DNA of 64,000 bases, from positions 21,710-85,709 of the forward strand of contig DATKMK010000022.1 of NCBI GenBank assembly GCA_035541895.1. The letters run 5' to 3'. The notes below the pieces were generated by a model. That model made no database searches, was not told the origin of the DNA, and saw nothing but the letters and a program-made list of their open reading frames with translations. A program made the position numbers and the translations under genes. The number at the start of each line of letters is the position of its first letter. The first letter of the stretch is position 1. Source of the DNA: DATKMK01 sp035541895. GTDB lineage: Bacteria; Desulfobacterota; Binatia; HRBIN30; JACQVA1. Shown here piece by piece: positions 35,942 through 44,907 of this stretch.

Positions 35942-36943
35942 CTAGTTCAAACTGCTCGCGTCGTCGGAGATCCGACTCTCCACCGCCACACGCACCAAGG
36001 GATGTTGCACGATGCCGAGTGCCTCGATGATTTCGGGTTTGAGCAAGCCGATGCGGCGGGCACTCTTCAACAGATGGGGAATGCGGCGCCCGCTGAGCAC
36101 CTCGGCTTCATCGGTCGCGTTGATCGCCTGCTGTTCGCGTAACAGTTGCGGCGCGATGCGATCGGCCTCGTCCATCCCGGCTGCTCGCAATCGAGCGAGG
36201 AGGCGACCCAAGAAGATGGGACCGGGCCGATCGCTCAAGACGCTCAGGATCTGGCCCAGCCAACGGCGGGCGAAGTTGATTTGTTCATCGAGCGAGCGCT
36301 GCTTCATCCACTCGGCGAGATACAGCACGCCGAATCCCATGTGGCGGCTTTCGTCGCGTGTGATCAACGTCACGATTTGGCGCAGGAGCGGATTGCGCGC
36401 GTAGCGCACGAGGTTCTCGAAGATCGTCATCGCGAAGCTTTCGAGGAAGAACTGTTCGGTGGCGATGATTTCGAGCGGATCGTTGGTGGCGAGCAATCCG
36501 TCGAAGGTCATCTCGATTCCCGGATCGATGTCTTCGACCGGCTCGTTCATCTTTTCGATGAAGCGGCGATAGGCGAGGTGATGCCGGGCTTCGTCCATCG
36601 CTTGCGCGACGGCATGGTTGCGGTAGTCCTCCTCGCGCAGCGCGAGCGCGAGTTTCGCGCACACGTCTTGGGCCACGCTCTCGCCGACTTGCAGCATGTT
36701 GAGCGTCCGCCCGAGACCCCGGCGAGTGACGCGCGACTTCAGCACGTCCGGCAGGCTCCGAAAGGTGGCGGTCTGGCCGAAGGCGTTCCAATCGGGATCG
36801 ACCAGCGATTCATCCGCGCTGACCGCCTGACTCCAGTCGACGTCGTGTTCGATGTCCCAATCGGCCGAGTGTGCCTTGGCGAACAGGGCGTTGATGCCTT
36901 GGTGTCCGGTATTGTGAAGTCGGAGCAGCTCGCGCGTTCTCAT
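35942..36943 (-). CDS. Ferritin-like di-iron protein
   Basis: 333 residues from an ATG 6-8 bases after GGGAG; the frame is open upstream to 37114 without homology. Iron-ligand motifs come in pairs: a Glu in QVGESVAQDV, then MDEARHHLAYRRF, Glu in TEQFFLESFAM and TRDESRHMGFG (E-x-x-H twice). This is the ferritin-like superfamily with a four-helix di-iron site, similar in style to AurF-like N-oxygenases or ribonucleotide-reductase-like oxygenases. It lies divergent from a Rieske ferredoxin that could supply electrons. Confidence 0.8.
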   Translation of the reverse strand: MRTRELLRLHNTGHQGINALFAKAHSADWDIEHDVDWSQAVSADESLVDPDWNAFGQTATFRSLPDVLKSRVTRRGLGRTLNMLQVGESVAQDVCAKLALALREEDYRNHAVAQAMDEARHHLAYRRFIEKMNEPVEDIDPGIEMTFDGLLATNDPLEIIATEQFFLESFAMTIFENLVRYARNPLLRQIVTLITRDESRHMGFGVLYLAEWMKQRSLDEQINFARRWLGQILSVLSDRPGPIFLGRLLARLRAAGMDEADRIAPQLLREQQAINATDEAEVLSGRRIPHLLKSARRIGLLKPEIIEALGIVQHPLVRVAVESRISDDASSLN

Positions 36944-37116
36944 CTCATTCACTCCCAGATGCATCGAGTTAAGCCCGCGACCGGTCGAGATGCAACCATG
37001 TCGGGCATCTCGCTCGCTGCCTTGCCGGTAGCGCGCGGTTTCCCTAGAATCCGCCGCCACAATACCCGAAACCTCCGCGGATCGACGCGGAGCGAGTTGA
37101 AGAGGAGCGATCAACG

Positions 37117-37422
37117 ATGGCAGAGTTTGTCCGTGTCGCCGCCGCCGGCGATATTCCGAAGGGAGAAGGCAGAACGTTTGAGCTGAACGGGAAGAAGATC
37201 GCCGTATTCAATTGCGGCGGTGCGTACTACGCGATCGATGATGCGTGTAAACATCAGGGGGGGCCGCTGGGCGAGGGCGAACTTGACGGTACCGTTGTCA
37301 CCTGTCCGTGGCACGGGTGGACCTACGACGTGACGAGTGGCGAGTCGCCGGACGATCCGGGGTGCTCGGTCGAACGCTACGAGGTCAAAGTCGACGGCGA
37401 CGCCGTCTTGGTTGGAGTGTAG
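37117..37422 (+). CDS. Rieske [2Fe-2S] ferredoxin
   Basis: 101 residues. CKHQGGPL and CPWHGW give the C-x-H ... C-x-x-H cluster ligands. Size matches soluble Rieske ferredoxins that feed oxygenases, or NirD-like subunits. GAAGAGGAGC lies before the ATG. The head-to-head neighbour on the other strand is a di-iron ferritin-like protein, making a redox partnership plausible. Confidence 0.92.
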   Translation: MAEFVRVAAAGDIPKGEGRTFELNGKKIAVFNCGGAYYAIDDACKHQGGPLGEGELDGTVVTCPWHGWTYDVTSGESPDDPGCSVERYEVKVDGDAVLVGV

Positions 37423-37442
37423 TTGAGTCGTTCCGCGGGCGG

Positions 37443-37658
37443 CTAGCCGCGGTGCACGATGAAGCCGTGGGTCGGGTCGTAGGGCGAAACCGCAACGGTG
37501 ACGCGGTCGCCCGGGATAACCTTGATGTGAAACCGGCGCAGCCGGCCGCTGATGCGGGCGGTGAATTCGCGCCCCTTTTCGCCCTGGACGCGAAACTGTC
37601 CGCCGGCGAGGGATTCGGTGACAGTACCCTGAAATTGAATGAGATCGTCTTTTGCCAC
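37443..37658 (-). CDS. infA: Translation initiation factor IF-1
   Basis: 71 residues, single S1-like OB fold: DDLIQFQGTVTESLAGGQFRVQ, then ISGRLRRFHIKVIPGDRVTVAVSPYD and the end GFIVHRG. It departs slightly from the usual AKEDVIE...GTV and R(I)VYR ending. It lies just downstream of rpsU and an RNA-binding protein, an RNA/translation cluster reminiscent of cold-adaptation genes. It may be a second IF-1 copy. Confidence 0.9.
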   Translation of the reverse strand: MAKDDLIQFQGTVTESLAGGQFRVQGEKGREFTARISGRLRRFHIKVIPGDRVTVAVSPYDPTHGFIVHRG

Positions 37659-37669
37659 GGTAGACTCTT

Positions 37670-37975
37670 TTACGCCCCGCCGCGCACGCGCATGACGCGG
37701 GCGGCTTGCCGGCGGCGCCGCCGGATTGCTTCACGGGTCTTTCGGCGCTTGCGGTCGCCGGGTTTCTCGTAATGTTCGTGACGCTTGAGATCCTTCAGCA
37801 GGCCCTCACGCATCACCAATTTCTTGAACGTCCGCAAGGCGGACTCAACGCCTCGGTCGTCGACGACTACGGTCAGCGCCTGCGTGCGACGTAATGGCGC
37901 GGGGACCCCATCCCCGCTTGCGCTTGGATGACTCTGGGGCAGCGCTTCTTCACGCAGTTCGCTCGCTTCGACCAT
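37670..37975 (-). CDS. rpsU: Ribosomal protein bS21 with N-terminal extension
   Basis: 101 residues. The C-terminal 68 or so are bS21: VVVDDRGVESALRTFKKLVMREGLLKDLKRHEHYEKPGDRKRRK and a basic tail. The first 33 residues (MVEASELREEALPQS...) are not part of the family. The ATG at 37975 has GGAGG about 10 bases upstream, and no ATG, GTG or TTG with a good ribosome site occurs at the usual start, so the extension appears real. The same-strand neighbours are infA (12 bases downstream) and an RRM protein upstream. Confidence 0.85.
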   Translation of the reverse strand: MVEASELREEALPQSHPSASGDGVPAPLRRTQALTVVVDDRGVESALRTFKKLVMREGLLKDLKRHEHYEKPGDRKRRKTREAIRRRRRQAARVMRVRGGA

Positions 37976-37998
37976 ACTGTTCTTTCCTCCGTCTCCGC

Positions 37999-38017
37999 CC
38001 GCGTTTCACGCGCGGGA
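37999..38017 (-). promoter_or_regulatory. Hairpin immediately upstream of the rpsU ribosome site
   Basis: CCCGCG and CGCGGG pair around a 7-base loop, about 10 bases before the GGAGG of rpsU on the minus strand. Further hairpins in the same leader are TCCGGTG-ATTA-CACCGGA (38119-38136) and a GGCGC/GCGCC pair near 38036-38065. They may be the terminator of the upstream RRM gene or a leader controlling rpsU. Neither is proven. Confidence 0.35.
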
Positions 38018-38260
38018 ACTCATTTCGTCGTCTTGCGGCGCTATCGCTCATGGCCGGGCGCCGCAGGCTACACGGCTCCGACAGCCACCACACCACCCCA
38101 ATCACTCTGCGCGTTGCTTCCGGTGATTACACCGGAGTTGACTCTCGTCCGAGGTCAGTCGGTCAGAACAGACGAGATACCGCAGCACCGCCGCGGCATA
38201 TAGCAGCGTTCTCAGCCTGAGTCGAGACCAGTTGAGTGACGCTGCGGTGGGCGCGGGCAT

Positions 38261-38557
38261 TCAGCGGCGATGCCACCCGCCGCCCGAGCCGCCACGGCCG
38301 CCCCCGCCTTCGCGTTCGCGCGCTTCGCTGACCTTGATTGGCCGGCCCTTCAGGTCCTTGCCGTCGAGCTGTTGGACCGCTTGCTGGGCTTCGGCGTCCG
38401 AACTCATCTCTACAAAACCAAATCCGCGAGACTGGCCGGTCGCGCGGTCCATGATGACCGCGACCGATTCGCAGGTGCCCACCGCCGAGAACGCTTGCCG
38501 CAGATCCTCCTCGCTCACGGAATACGCGAGGTTGCCCACGTGAAGTTTCTTTCCCAT
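38261..38557 (-). CDS. RRM-type RNA-binding protein
   Basis: 98 residues. RNP2 is KLHVGNLAYSVSEEDL and RNP1 is SRGFGFVEM, a single RNA-recognition motif, followed by a Gly/Arg-rich tail (GGGGRGGSGGGWHRR). Such short glycine-rich RRMs are often cold-induced RNA chaperones in cyanobacteria and proteobacteria. Clustered with bS21 and IF-1 genes on the same strand. Confidence 0.92.
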   Translation of the reverse strand: MGKKLHVGNLAYSVSEEDLRQAFSAVGTCESVAVIMDRATGQSRGFGFVEMSSDAEAQQAVQQLDGKDLKGRPIKVSEAREREGGGGRGGSGGGWHRR

Positions 38558-38834
38558 CCTAACTCTTCCTTTCTGATCGCGGTTACGACGGTGTCAGCAC
38601 CCGCGTTCGAGCCGTGAGTGCGACCCCTCCGTCGAAGACCCAAACATCCTTGGAATCCACATTGCGCCCGCGTTGCAGGGTATGGTGGCTGGCGACAAGC
38701 ACACGCGATCAATCGCGGGCTTCTTTAGCACTGTCGATAGGCTCATCGCAAACGCAAATCATCAACCGCGTGCAGTCCTAAACGACCGCTCGGAGCGCGC
38801 GTCGATTGCTCGGGGGCCCGGCGCGCCGCGGCCT

Positions 38835-39635
38835 TCAGCCACGCCGTTGCCGGCGTTGGGCGGCGCGGAAATCCGGTTTTCGCTTCTCAACGAACGCGTT
38901 GCGGCCTTCGATGGCCTCGTCGGTTTGGTAGTACAGTTCGAGCGCGCTAAAGCCCATCTCGGTAATGCCATGAATGTGATCGGTGTCGGCGTTGAACGAA
39001 TACTTCGCCAACTTGAGGGCCGTGGGGCTCTTTTCCAACAGCTCGGCGCACCACCGCTGGACTTCGGCGCGTAGCTCGGCCGCCGGCACGACCGCGTTCA
39101 CGAGGCCCATCGCCAACGCCTCAGAAGCGCTGTACTGACGACAGAGGTACCAAATCTCGCGGGCCTTTTTCTCGCCGACGATGCGAGCGAGGTAAGCCGT
39201 CCCGAACCCCGGATCGACGCTGCCGACGCGCGGTCCGGTTTGGCCGAAGATCGCGGTGTCCGCCGCGATGCTGAGATCGCAGAGCACATGGAGCACGTGC
39301 CCGCCGCCGATGGCGTAGCCGTTCACCATCGCGATCACCGGCTTGGGAATGTTGCGGATGATGGCGTGCAACGACGCGACATCGAGGCCAATGCCGGGGG
39401 CGTTGCCGTAGCCCGCCCCGCCGCGCTCCTTCTGGTCGCCGCCGCTGCAGAATGCCTTGTCGCCCGCGCCGGTGAGTACGACGACACCCACCGCGTCATC
39501 CTGCCAGGCCTGGCGAAACGCGGCCACCAGCTCATCAACGGTTCGCGCGCGAAAGGCGTTGCGCACCGCCGGACGGTTGATGGTAATCCACGCTACTCCA
39601 TCGGTCCATTCGAACAGAATATCCTCGAACGGCAT
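38835..39635 (-). CDS. MenB/BadI-type crotonase
   Basis: 266 residues, enoyl-CoA-hydratase superfamily. FCSGGDQKE and IGGGHVLHVLCDLSIAADTAIFGQTGPRVGSVDPGFGTAYLARIVGEKKAREIW are shared by 1,4-dihydroxy-2-naphthoyl-CoA synthase (MenB) and 2-ketocyclohexanecarboxyl-CoA hydrolase (BadI). SPTALKLAKYSFNADTD and EGRNAFVEKRKPDF fit both. Without menaquinone or benzoate-pathway neighbours I cannot choose between ring closure and ring opening. Confidence 0.85.
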   Translation of the reverse strand: MPFEDILFEWTDGVAWITINRPAVRNAFRARTVDELVAAFRQAWQDDAVGVVVLTGAGDKAFCSGGDQKERGGAGYGNAPGIGLDVASLHAIIRNIPKPVIAMVNGYAIGGGHVLHVLCDLSIAADTAIFGQTGPRVGSVDPGFGTAYLARIVGEKKAREIWYLCRQYSASEALAMGLVNAVVPAAELRAEVQRWCAELLEKSPTALKLAKYSFNADTDHIHGITEMGFSALELYYQTDEAIEGRNAFVEKRKPDFRAAQRRQRRG

Positions 39636-39904
39636 CGCTGCCCTCCTTGCCGCGGCACGAGGCGCATCTCAGCGGCAAGCGCGCCGCGATGTCAACCCTG
39701 TCGAGAGTCACAACACTGCCCCGACCCCAAGGGGCGCGCTCGGAGAGCCCGCACCACCAGGGGGCGCATTCGCTGCGGTGGAACACGATCGGCGAGCGGG
39801 TCCAAAGGCGGCGCGCTTCCAACGGGGGGATTCGGCCTCGGTCACGATCTCGCCGTGGATTGTCCTTGACGAAAGTGTGAAGTCTCGTGCTACAAGCATG
39901 GGTC

Positions 39905-41497
39905 ATGACCAATTGCATTTTGCGTAGCCTTCAGACGGCGGGATTGCGCGTATGCCTGGTGCGAAGCGCGATCGCGGCGTTGCTAATAGCGTTGGCGATA
40001 TCACCGGTGGAGGCGAATGTAGCGGTCACGCAAATCGATGCTCGTTTCTACGCGAACAGCGCGAAGAGCTGCACATTTACACCGACTCTTTCGACCACTC
40101 CGGCCTTTCGTCTCTCCTTTGATTCCCTCAATTTCAATCCGCCGCCAGGCTTGATCAGCGGCACAACCGTCAGCCCGACCACCGTGCCGTTCACCAACGT
40201 GGTCGCCACAAAAGATGGCGTGGCCATCGCCACCAAACCTGCGGCCGGCAACAACAGACAAGCTGGTGCCGTCCCGCTCGCCCAATTTTTTGCGGCTATC
40301 GTGGGCACAATCAGCGTCGACGGCTCGCAACAAGTGACCTTCGATATCTATCATGACGATGGGTTTGCGATCGGCTTTGGACCGGGAGCCACGCGCATCA
40401 AGCCGGTCACCAATCCAGCAGCCGCCACCATGCCGATCTCGGGGTTGCCGCTGATGTGGCAATCGACCAGCTCGGGATCGACGACGGTCAAGACCACGGT
40501 TATCGTGCGATTCGATCGCGCGGGCGACTACGACTTCGAGCTCGACTACATCAACTGCAAGGGCACCGCGATGACGTTGACGATGTTTGCCGACACGCAA
40601 CCCATCCCGTCGTCGTTGCCGGCGCTGATTACCCCGGCGACTCGGACGCCGACCGAGACGCCGACCACGACCCAGACAATCACGCCCGGCGGTCCGACAC
40701 TGACGCCGACGGCGACGTCGACAAGCACCGGGACGCCAACGGCAACGGGAACCCCGCCGACAGCCACCGCAACCCGTCCGACGCGGACGCCGACGAACTC
40801 GCCGACCCGTACTGCAACGCCGACGCCGACGTCGACGGCCACCCCCCTGTTGCCGATCGCGATTACGGTCGGCGATGCTCAGGGGAGGGTCGGCGACGTT
40901 GTCACGATCACCATCGCGTTTGAACCGAGTCGCGATGATGGCGTTCCGGGGCAGGGATCGGACGAGATTTCCAACGTGGGGTTTGTCCTCGCTTTTCCAG
41001 ATTTGAATTTCGATACGACCGACAGCAATGGCGACGGGGTCCCCGATGCCATCACATTCAACCCGGATCACAACCCCGACTTGAACAACTTCGCGGTCAC
41101 GGTCTTCAACAACGACGCGGCACAGACCGGCATGCTCGAACTCGAAGTCGATCCGATCCGATCGGGTGATTTCACGATTCCGGGGAGCAACTTGATGAGT
41201 ATCGCGTTCAAGATCCCGTATCCCGGTCCCGGCGGCGATTTTCCCGTGACCGCAAGCGGCGCCGGTGCGCTGGACGTCCATGGCGATCCGCAAACGGTCA
41301 CCAGCGTCACCTCGGGAGTGGTACACGCTCTGCCACCGTTCACACGCACCCCCGCCCCGGTCCCGACGGACGCTATCATCGCGGATACCAGCGGTGGCAG
41401 CGGCTGCCGCCTCGATGGCAGCGCGACCCCAAGTGTGTTGCCGTTGCTGGTTCTGGTCGCGTTAACGGCGGCCCGCCGTCGGACACGGCGATCGTAG
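39905..41497 (+). CDS. Secreted cohesin-like protein with Thr/Pro linker and C-terminal sorting-like tail
   Basis: About 530 residues from the ATG at 39905 (a GTG at 39887 is also in frame). Signal peptide ends near SPVEANA-type site. The N-terminal beta domain carries two Cys. A long TPT-rich linker (about residues 245-315, with low-complexity ACG/CCG codons) follows, then a cohesin-like beta-sandwich (AITVGDAQGRVGDVVTITIAFEP). The end is GGSGC, a hydrophobic helix and ARRRTRRS: the Cys-plus-TM-plus-Arg plan of MYXO-CTERM-like or related sorting signals. Confidence 0.75.
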   Translation: MTNCILRSLQTAGLRVCLVRSAIAALLIALAISPVEANVAVTQIDARFYANSAKSCTFTPTLSTTPAFRLSFDSLNFNPPPGLISGTTVSPTTVPFTNVVATKDGVAIATKPAAGNNRQAGAVPLAQFFAAIVGTISVDGSQQVTFDIYHDDGFAIGFGPGATRIKPVTNPAAATMPISGLPLMWQSTSSGSTTVKTTVIVRFDRAGDYDFELDYINCKGTAMTLTMFADTQPIPSSLPALITPATRTPTETPTTTQTITPGGPTLTPTATSTSTGTPTATGTPPTATATRPTRTPTNSPTRTATPTPTSTATPLLPIAITVGDAQGRVGDVVTITIAFEPSRDDGVPGQGSDEISNVGFVLAFPDLNFDTTDSNGDGVPDAITFNPDHNPDLNNFAVTVFNNDAAQTGMLELEVDPIRSGDFTIPGSNLMSIAFKIPYPGPGGDFPVTASGAGALDVHGDPQTVTSVTSGVVHALPPFTRTPAPVPTDAIIADTSGGSGCRLDGSATPSVLPLLVLVALTAARRRTRRS

Positions 41498-41545
41498 CGG
41501 ACAGTTCGCACCCGTCACGCCTTTAGAAGACGAGGTGGAGCGAGG

Positions 41546-42508
41546 ATGGACGGGTTCACCCATCGGCACGTTGAAGCCAACGGCATCCGCATGCACGTCG
41601 TCGAGGCGGGCAGTGGGTTTCCGGTGCTGTTGTGTCATGGATTTCCGGAGCTGTGGTACTCGTGGCGCCATCAATTGCGTGCGCTGGCGGACGCAGGCTT
41701 CCGCGCGATTGCACCCGATCAGCGGGGGTACGGGGAGACGGACTCACCATCCGCCATCGATCAATACAGCATCCATCATCTCGTCGGTGATCTGACCGGT
41801 CTCCTCGATGCGCTGGCGATCGACCGAGCGGTCATCGTCGGTCACGATTGGGGTGGATTGCTGGTCTGGCAAATGGCCCTGCTGGCAGCACACCGCGTTG
41901 CCGGCGTAGTGGGTGTCAACACTCCGTTCTTCCCGCGGTTGCCGATGCGGCCGGTCGCGATGATGCGAGCGATGGCCCAGGGCAACTTTCATTACATTCT
42001 GTATTTCCAGGAACCCGGCGTTGCCGAAGCGGAACTGGATCGAGACGTGCGGCGCACGTTGCGCGGCTTCTACCAAGGACCGAACCGCGACGCGCTGGCT
42101 CAACTGCTGGAAAACCCCGCGAGCGTTCTCGGACCCAACTCCGGCGGCTTGCTTGACCGGTTGCCGGACAATCCGCCGGGCGACTTTCTGAGTGCGGCCG
42201 ACTTCGACGTGTTCGCCGGCGCGTTCGAGCGAACCGGGTTCCGCGGCGGCCTCAACTGGTACCGCAACTTCGATCGAAATTGGGAGACCACCGCCTATCT
42301 GTCCGGAGCGCAGGTGATGCAACCGGCGCTGATGATCACGGCGGAGTTGGATCCGGTGCTCCGACCGGAAATGGCCGACGGCATGAGGGAGTGGGTACCC
42401 AACCTGCGACGCACCCTGCTGGTCCGCGGCTCGGGCCATTGGACGCAACAGGAAAAGCCCGCCGAGGTGAGCGCGGCGCTGCTGGAGTTCCTCGTCGAGT
42501 TTCGCTGA
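41546..42508 (+). CDS. Alpha/beta hydrolase, epoxide-hydrolase type
   Basis: 320 residues. HGFPELWYSWRHQL gives the oxyanion hole, GHDWGGLLVW the nucleophile Asp, a late ELDPVL acid and GSGHWTQQEKP the catalytic His, the soluble-EH set. Cap Tyr residues are present (YFQEPG, WYRNFDRNW). Related haloalkane dehalogenases share this plan, but HGFPE with the W-N-Y pattern favours epoxide hydrolase. GGAGCGAGG precedes the ATG. Confidence 0.88.
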   Translation: MDGFTHRHVEANGIRMHVVEAGSGFPVLLCHGFPELWYSWRHQLRALADAGFRAIAPDQRGYGETDSPSAIDQYSIHHLVGDLTGLLDALAIDRAVIVGHDWGGLLVWQMALLAAHRVAGVVGVNTPFFPRLPMRPVAMMRAMAQGNFHYILYFQEPGVAEAELDRDVRRTLRGFYQGPNRDALAQLLENPASVLGPNSGGLLDRLPDNPPGDFLSAADFDVFAGAFERTGFRGGLNWYRNFDRNWETTAYLSGAQVMQPALMITAELDPVLRPEMADGMREWVPNLRRTLLVRGSGHWTQQEKPAEVSAALLEFLVEFR

Positions 42509-42521
42509 CGCGCGGGCCGAT

Positions 42522-42863
42522 TCAAGCCTCGCGGATGAGTGCGAACACTTGCTCGCGCAGCGAGCCTTTGCGCGGTCCGAAGCGGCTCCGGGTCGCGATC
42601 GCGACTTCCTTGCCGACGATGTCGGCGGTGATGAGATCGCTGACGAACTGACCGATGGCGCGGTGCATCTGCTGCCGGCGCGCGCGTACTCGCGCGTCGC
42701 GCTGCGCCGGCGTCAGCCCCTTTTCACGTGGATTCGGCAGCGAGTCGGCGTGAACGGCTCGCAGCACTCGACGCAGTCGCAACTCCCACCCCGGCGGCAG
42801 CGTGACCACCCAGTCGCCGTGCTTGCGCCCCGGTCGTGTTCGAATCGGCTGCGGACGCGCCAT
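42522..42863 (-). CDS. Hypothetical basic protein
   Basis: 113 residues, strongly basic at the N-terminus (ARPQPIRTRPGRKHGDWVVTLPPGWELRLRRVLRAV), with two helical segments and no cysteines. No membrane helix or signal. I do not recognise the family. It is convergent with the epoxide hydrolase and its 3' end is 13 bases from that stop. Codon usage is typical of the window, supporting a real gene. Confidence 0.5.
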   Translation of the reverse strand: MARPQPIRTRPGRKHGDWVVTLPPGWELRLRRVLRAVHADSLPNPREKGLTPAQRDARVRARRQQMHRAIGQFVSDLITADIVGKEVAIATRSRFGPRKGSLREQVFALIREA

Positions 42864-42980
42864 AGGGTCCCCCGCCTAGCAGGGCCGCGCGTGGTTGTCT
42901 ATCGAAATCTGCTGAGTCGGTCGCCGGTGGACCCAGTCCGCCGTGTCGCGCTAGCGTGTGTGTCGGGAGGAACGCATGCG

Positions 42981-43346
42981 ATGATTCACTTGGTCTTTTG
43001 CCTGCGCCGCGCGTCGCACCTGTCGCGCGAAAGCTTCCAACGCTATTGGAGCGAGACGCACGCGCCGCTGGTGCGCCGCCACGCCTCGGCACTGGGCATT
43101 CGGCGGTACGTGCAAGCGCATACCATCGCACACTCGATCGCCGCCGCCGCGCGCAGCGCGCGCGGCGCTCCTCCAGAGTACGACGGCGTCGCCGAATTGT
43201 GGTTCGACGAAGACGAACTCGCTCGGCGCGGAGCAAGCACCGAGACAGTCGAAGCCGCTCGGGCGCTGTTGGAAGATGAGGCTCGCTTCATCGATCTTGC
43301 GCAGTCGCCGATCTTCCTCACGCGGGAGAACGTTGTGATCGGATGA
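42981..43346 (+). CDS. EthD-domain protein
   Basis: 121 residues. IHLVFCLRRASHLSRESFQRYWSETHAPLVRRHASALGIRRYVQAH is the EthD/dimeric alpha-beta-barrel signature (F..YW...HAP). Such proteins occur with oxygenases and hydrocarbon pathways; the biochemical role is unclear. The GGAGGAACGC box precedes the ATG at 42981; upstream open frame is a shadow. Confidence 0.85.
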   Translation: MIHLVFCLRRASHLSRESFQRYWSETHAPLVRRHASALGIRRYVQAHTIAHSIAAAARSARGAPPEYDGVAELWFDEDELARRGASTETVEAARALLEDEARFIDLAQSPIFLTRENVVIG

Positions 43347-43359
43347 ACCGCGGAAGGGG

Positions 43360-44142
43360 TCAAGCGGCTGTCCCGAGTCGGACGGCCCACGGTAGTACGA
43401 TCAGCAATTGGATCGCGTCGAAGATCCCGTGGGCCACGATGCATGGAAGCAAACGGCGCCGGCGATCGTAGAGCCGCCCGATGACGAGCGAAATCGTCAT
43501 CACGCCGATCAACATGAAGGGTAGGCCGTAGTTGGCGTGGGCCAGGGTGAACAACAACGTCGACAGGACGAGCCCGAATCGGGTTTGCAAGAAGCCGCGA
43601 AAGAATGCTTCCTCGATCAGCATCGCGGCGGCGATCACGAGAAGCTTGCGCATCGCGTCGAGCCCGGCAAGCCAGACGATCATGGGTGGGATCGTTCCCG
43701 ATGGCTCCGGGCTCAGGCCGACCCGGGTGGCGATCAGCGCCGCACTCAGCGTCACGGCGATCGTCAACACCCATCCGCCGATGCCGGCAATTGCCCCCAC
43801 GCGCACGTCTGCGATCAGATGGGTCCGGCGCGTCGCTGGGTCGCGTCGAAGCACAGATGCCGGTACCAGGACGTGCCACGCCACCAGAAAGAGCACCAGA
43901 ACGCCGTGGCCGAGGAAGAGGGCAGGGAACCAGATCTCATCGATCTCGAATGCATCGCGAGTCTTCCCGGCTGCAATCGGGTAAAAGACGACCGCCGCGA
44001 GTACGGCGACCAACAAGAGTAACGCAACTGCCCGCCGCCACAGAAGATCAAACTCGCTGCGAAGGAACGACAAGCGACCGGACGCGGCGCACCCTGCCAG
44101 AAACACGGTTGCCGCCAGCGCGGCCAATTGGAACGCTACCAC
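43360..44142 (-). CDS. CPBP-family intramembrane metalloprotease-like protein
   Basis: 260 residues, about eight membrane segments. The CPBP/Abi motifs are LIEEAFFRGFLQTRFG (E-E-x3-R-G), LLFTLAHANYG (His) and LPCIVAHGIFDAIQLL (second His with Asp), the glutamate-dependent Rce1-like active site. Family members cleave prenylated or signal-like peptides, or provide bacteriocin immunity. No peptide substrate gene nearby. Confidence 0.88.
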   Translation of the reverse strand: MVAFQLAALAATVFLAGCAASGRLSFLRSEFDLLWRRAVALLLLVAVLAAVVFYPIAAGKTRDAFEIDEIWFPALFLGHGVLVLFLVAWHVLVPASVLRRDPATRRTHLIADVRVGAIAGIGGWVLTIAVTLSAALIATRVGLSPEPSGTIPPMIVWLAGLDAMRKLLVIAAAMLIEEAFFRGFLQTRFGLVLSTLLFTLAHANYGLPFMLIGVMTISLVIGRLYDRRRRLLPCIVAHGIFDAIQLLIVLPWAVRLGTAA

Positions 44143-44226
44143 CGGGCCAGCAAACCGAGATCGGCAATCCCGGTCAAGCTGCGGAAGGTCTCGTTGCGCC
44201 TCCGGGAGCGCCGGCGACGGAACGTG

Positions 44227-44673
44227 CTAGTGAATCGTGACCGCGTCTTGATCGAGGCGACGGTCGAGCGCGTCGAGGGCGTGGGCTCGTGCCCGCGCCG
44301 CCAAATGGGTCCGCACGGTTTCGAGCAGCCGGGCGCGTGACACCGGCCGTGGTAGGAAGTCCACCAACCCTTCAACCATCGCCCGTTCGCGGTTCGACAG
44401 GTTGTCGTGGCAGGTGAACAACACGACGGGAATGCTCCGCGCGGCGGGGATCGCGCGGAGCGCTTCCAGTGTCATCCACCCGTCCATCCCCGGCATTCCG
44501 AGGTCGAGCAAAATCAGATCGATCGGCTCGCGTTGCACCACCTCCAGGCATTCCATTCCGCCCGCTGCCGTGCGACAGCGGATGCCTTCCCGCTCCAACG
44601 ACAGGACGGTGATGTCCAGATTTGCCGGGACATCATCGACCACGAGCACGGTACCTGACGCCTTGGACCCCAT
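44227..44673 (-). CDS. Single-domain response regulator
   Basis: 148 residues from an ATG preceded by GAGGAGG. Receiver fold with acidic pocket VLVVDDVPAN, phosphoacceptor Asp in LILLDLGMPGMDGWMTL, Thr/Ser in VLFTCHD, and an atypical final strand (DFLPRPVSRARLL) with Arg rather than Lys at the switch position. No output domain, so it acts by protein contact. Two orphan hybrid-less histidine kinases lie 3-5 kb away and could be partners. Confidence 0.88.
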   Translation of the reverse strand: MGSKASGTVLVVDDVPANLDITVLSLEREGIRCRTAAGGMECLEVVQREPIDLILLDLGMPGMDGWMTLEALRAIPAARSIPVVLFTCHDNLSNRERAMVEGLVDFLPRPVSRARLLETVRTHLAARARAHALDALDRRLDQDAVTIH

Positions 44674-44907
44674 TGGAATCCTCCTCACTTGCCGCCGACC
44701 GCTATTTCAACCTTCGTGCCGCGGAGGTTTCGCTACGGAAGCGAGCACCTGATGTCGCCGGGCGTGTTGGGTAGCGCGTAATTGTTGACGAGCACACGCG
44801 GCGCTGACGCGGTTCGTCGCAATTGTGCACCGTCAACTCAATTGCTGACAGATGCCGGGTTCGCGAATAGCTTGGGCAATGCGCGGAGTTGGCGCATAGC
44901 AAAGCAA

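Noticed and set aside
40640..40860. CRISPR or tandem-repeat array in the ACG/CCG-rich stretch
   Set aside because: It is the coding sequence of a TPT-type linker; no constant repeat with unique spacers.
40001..41326. 441-residue minus-strand frame opposite the CTERM-like protein
   Set aside because: Arg-rich shadow with repeats mirroring the Thr/Pro linker.
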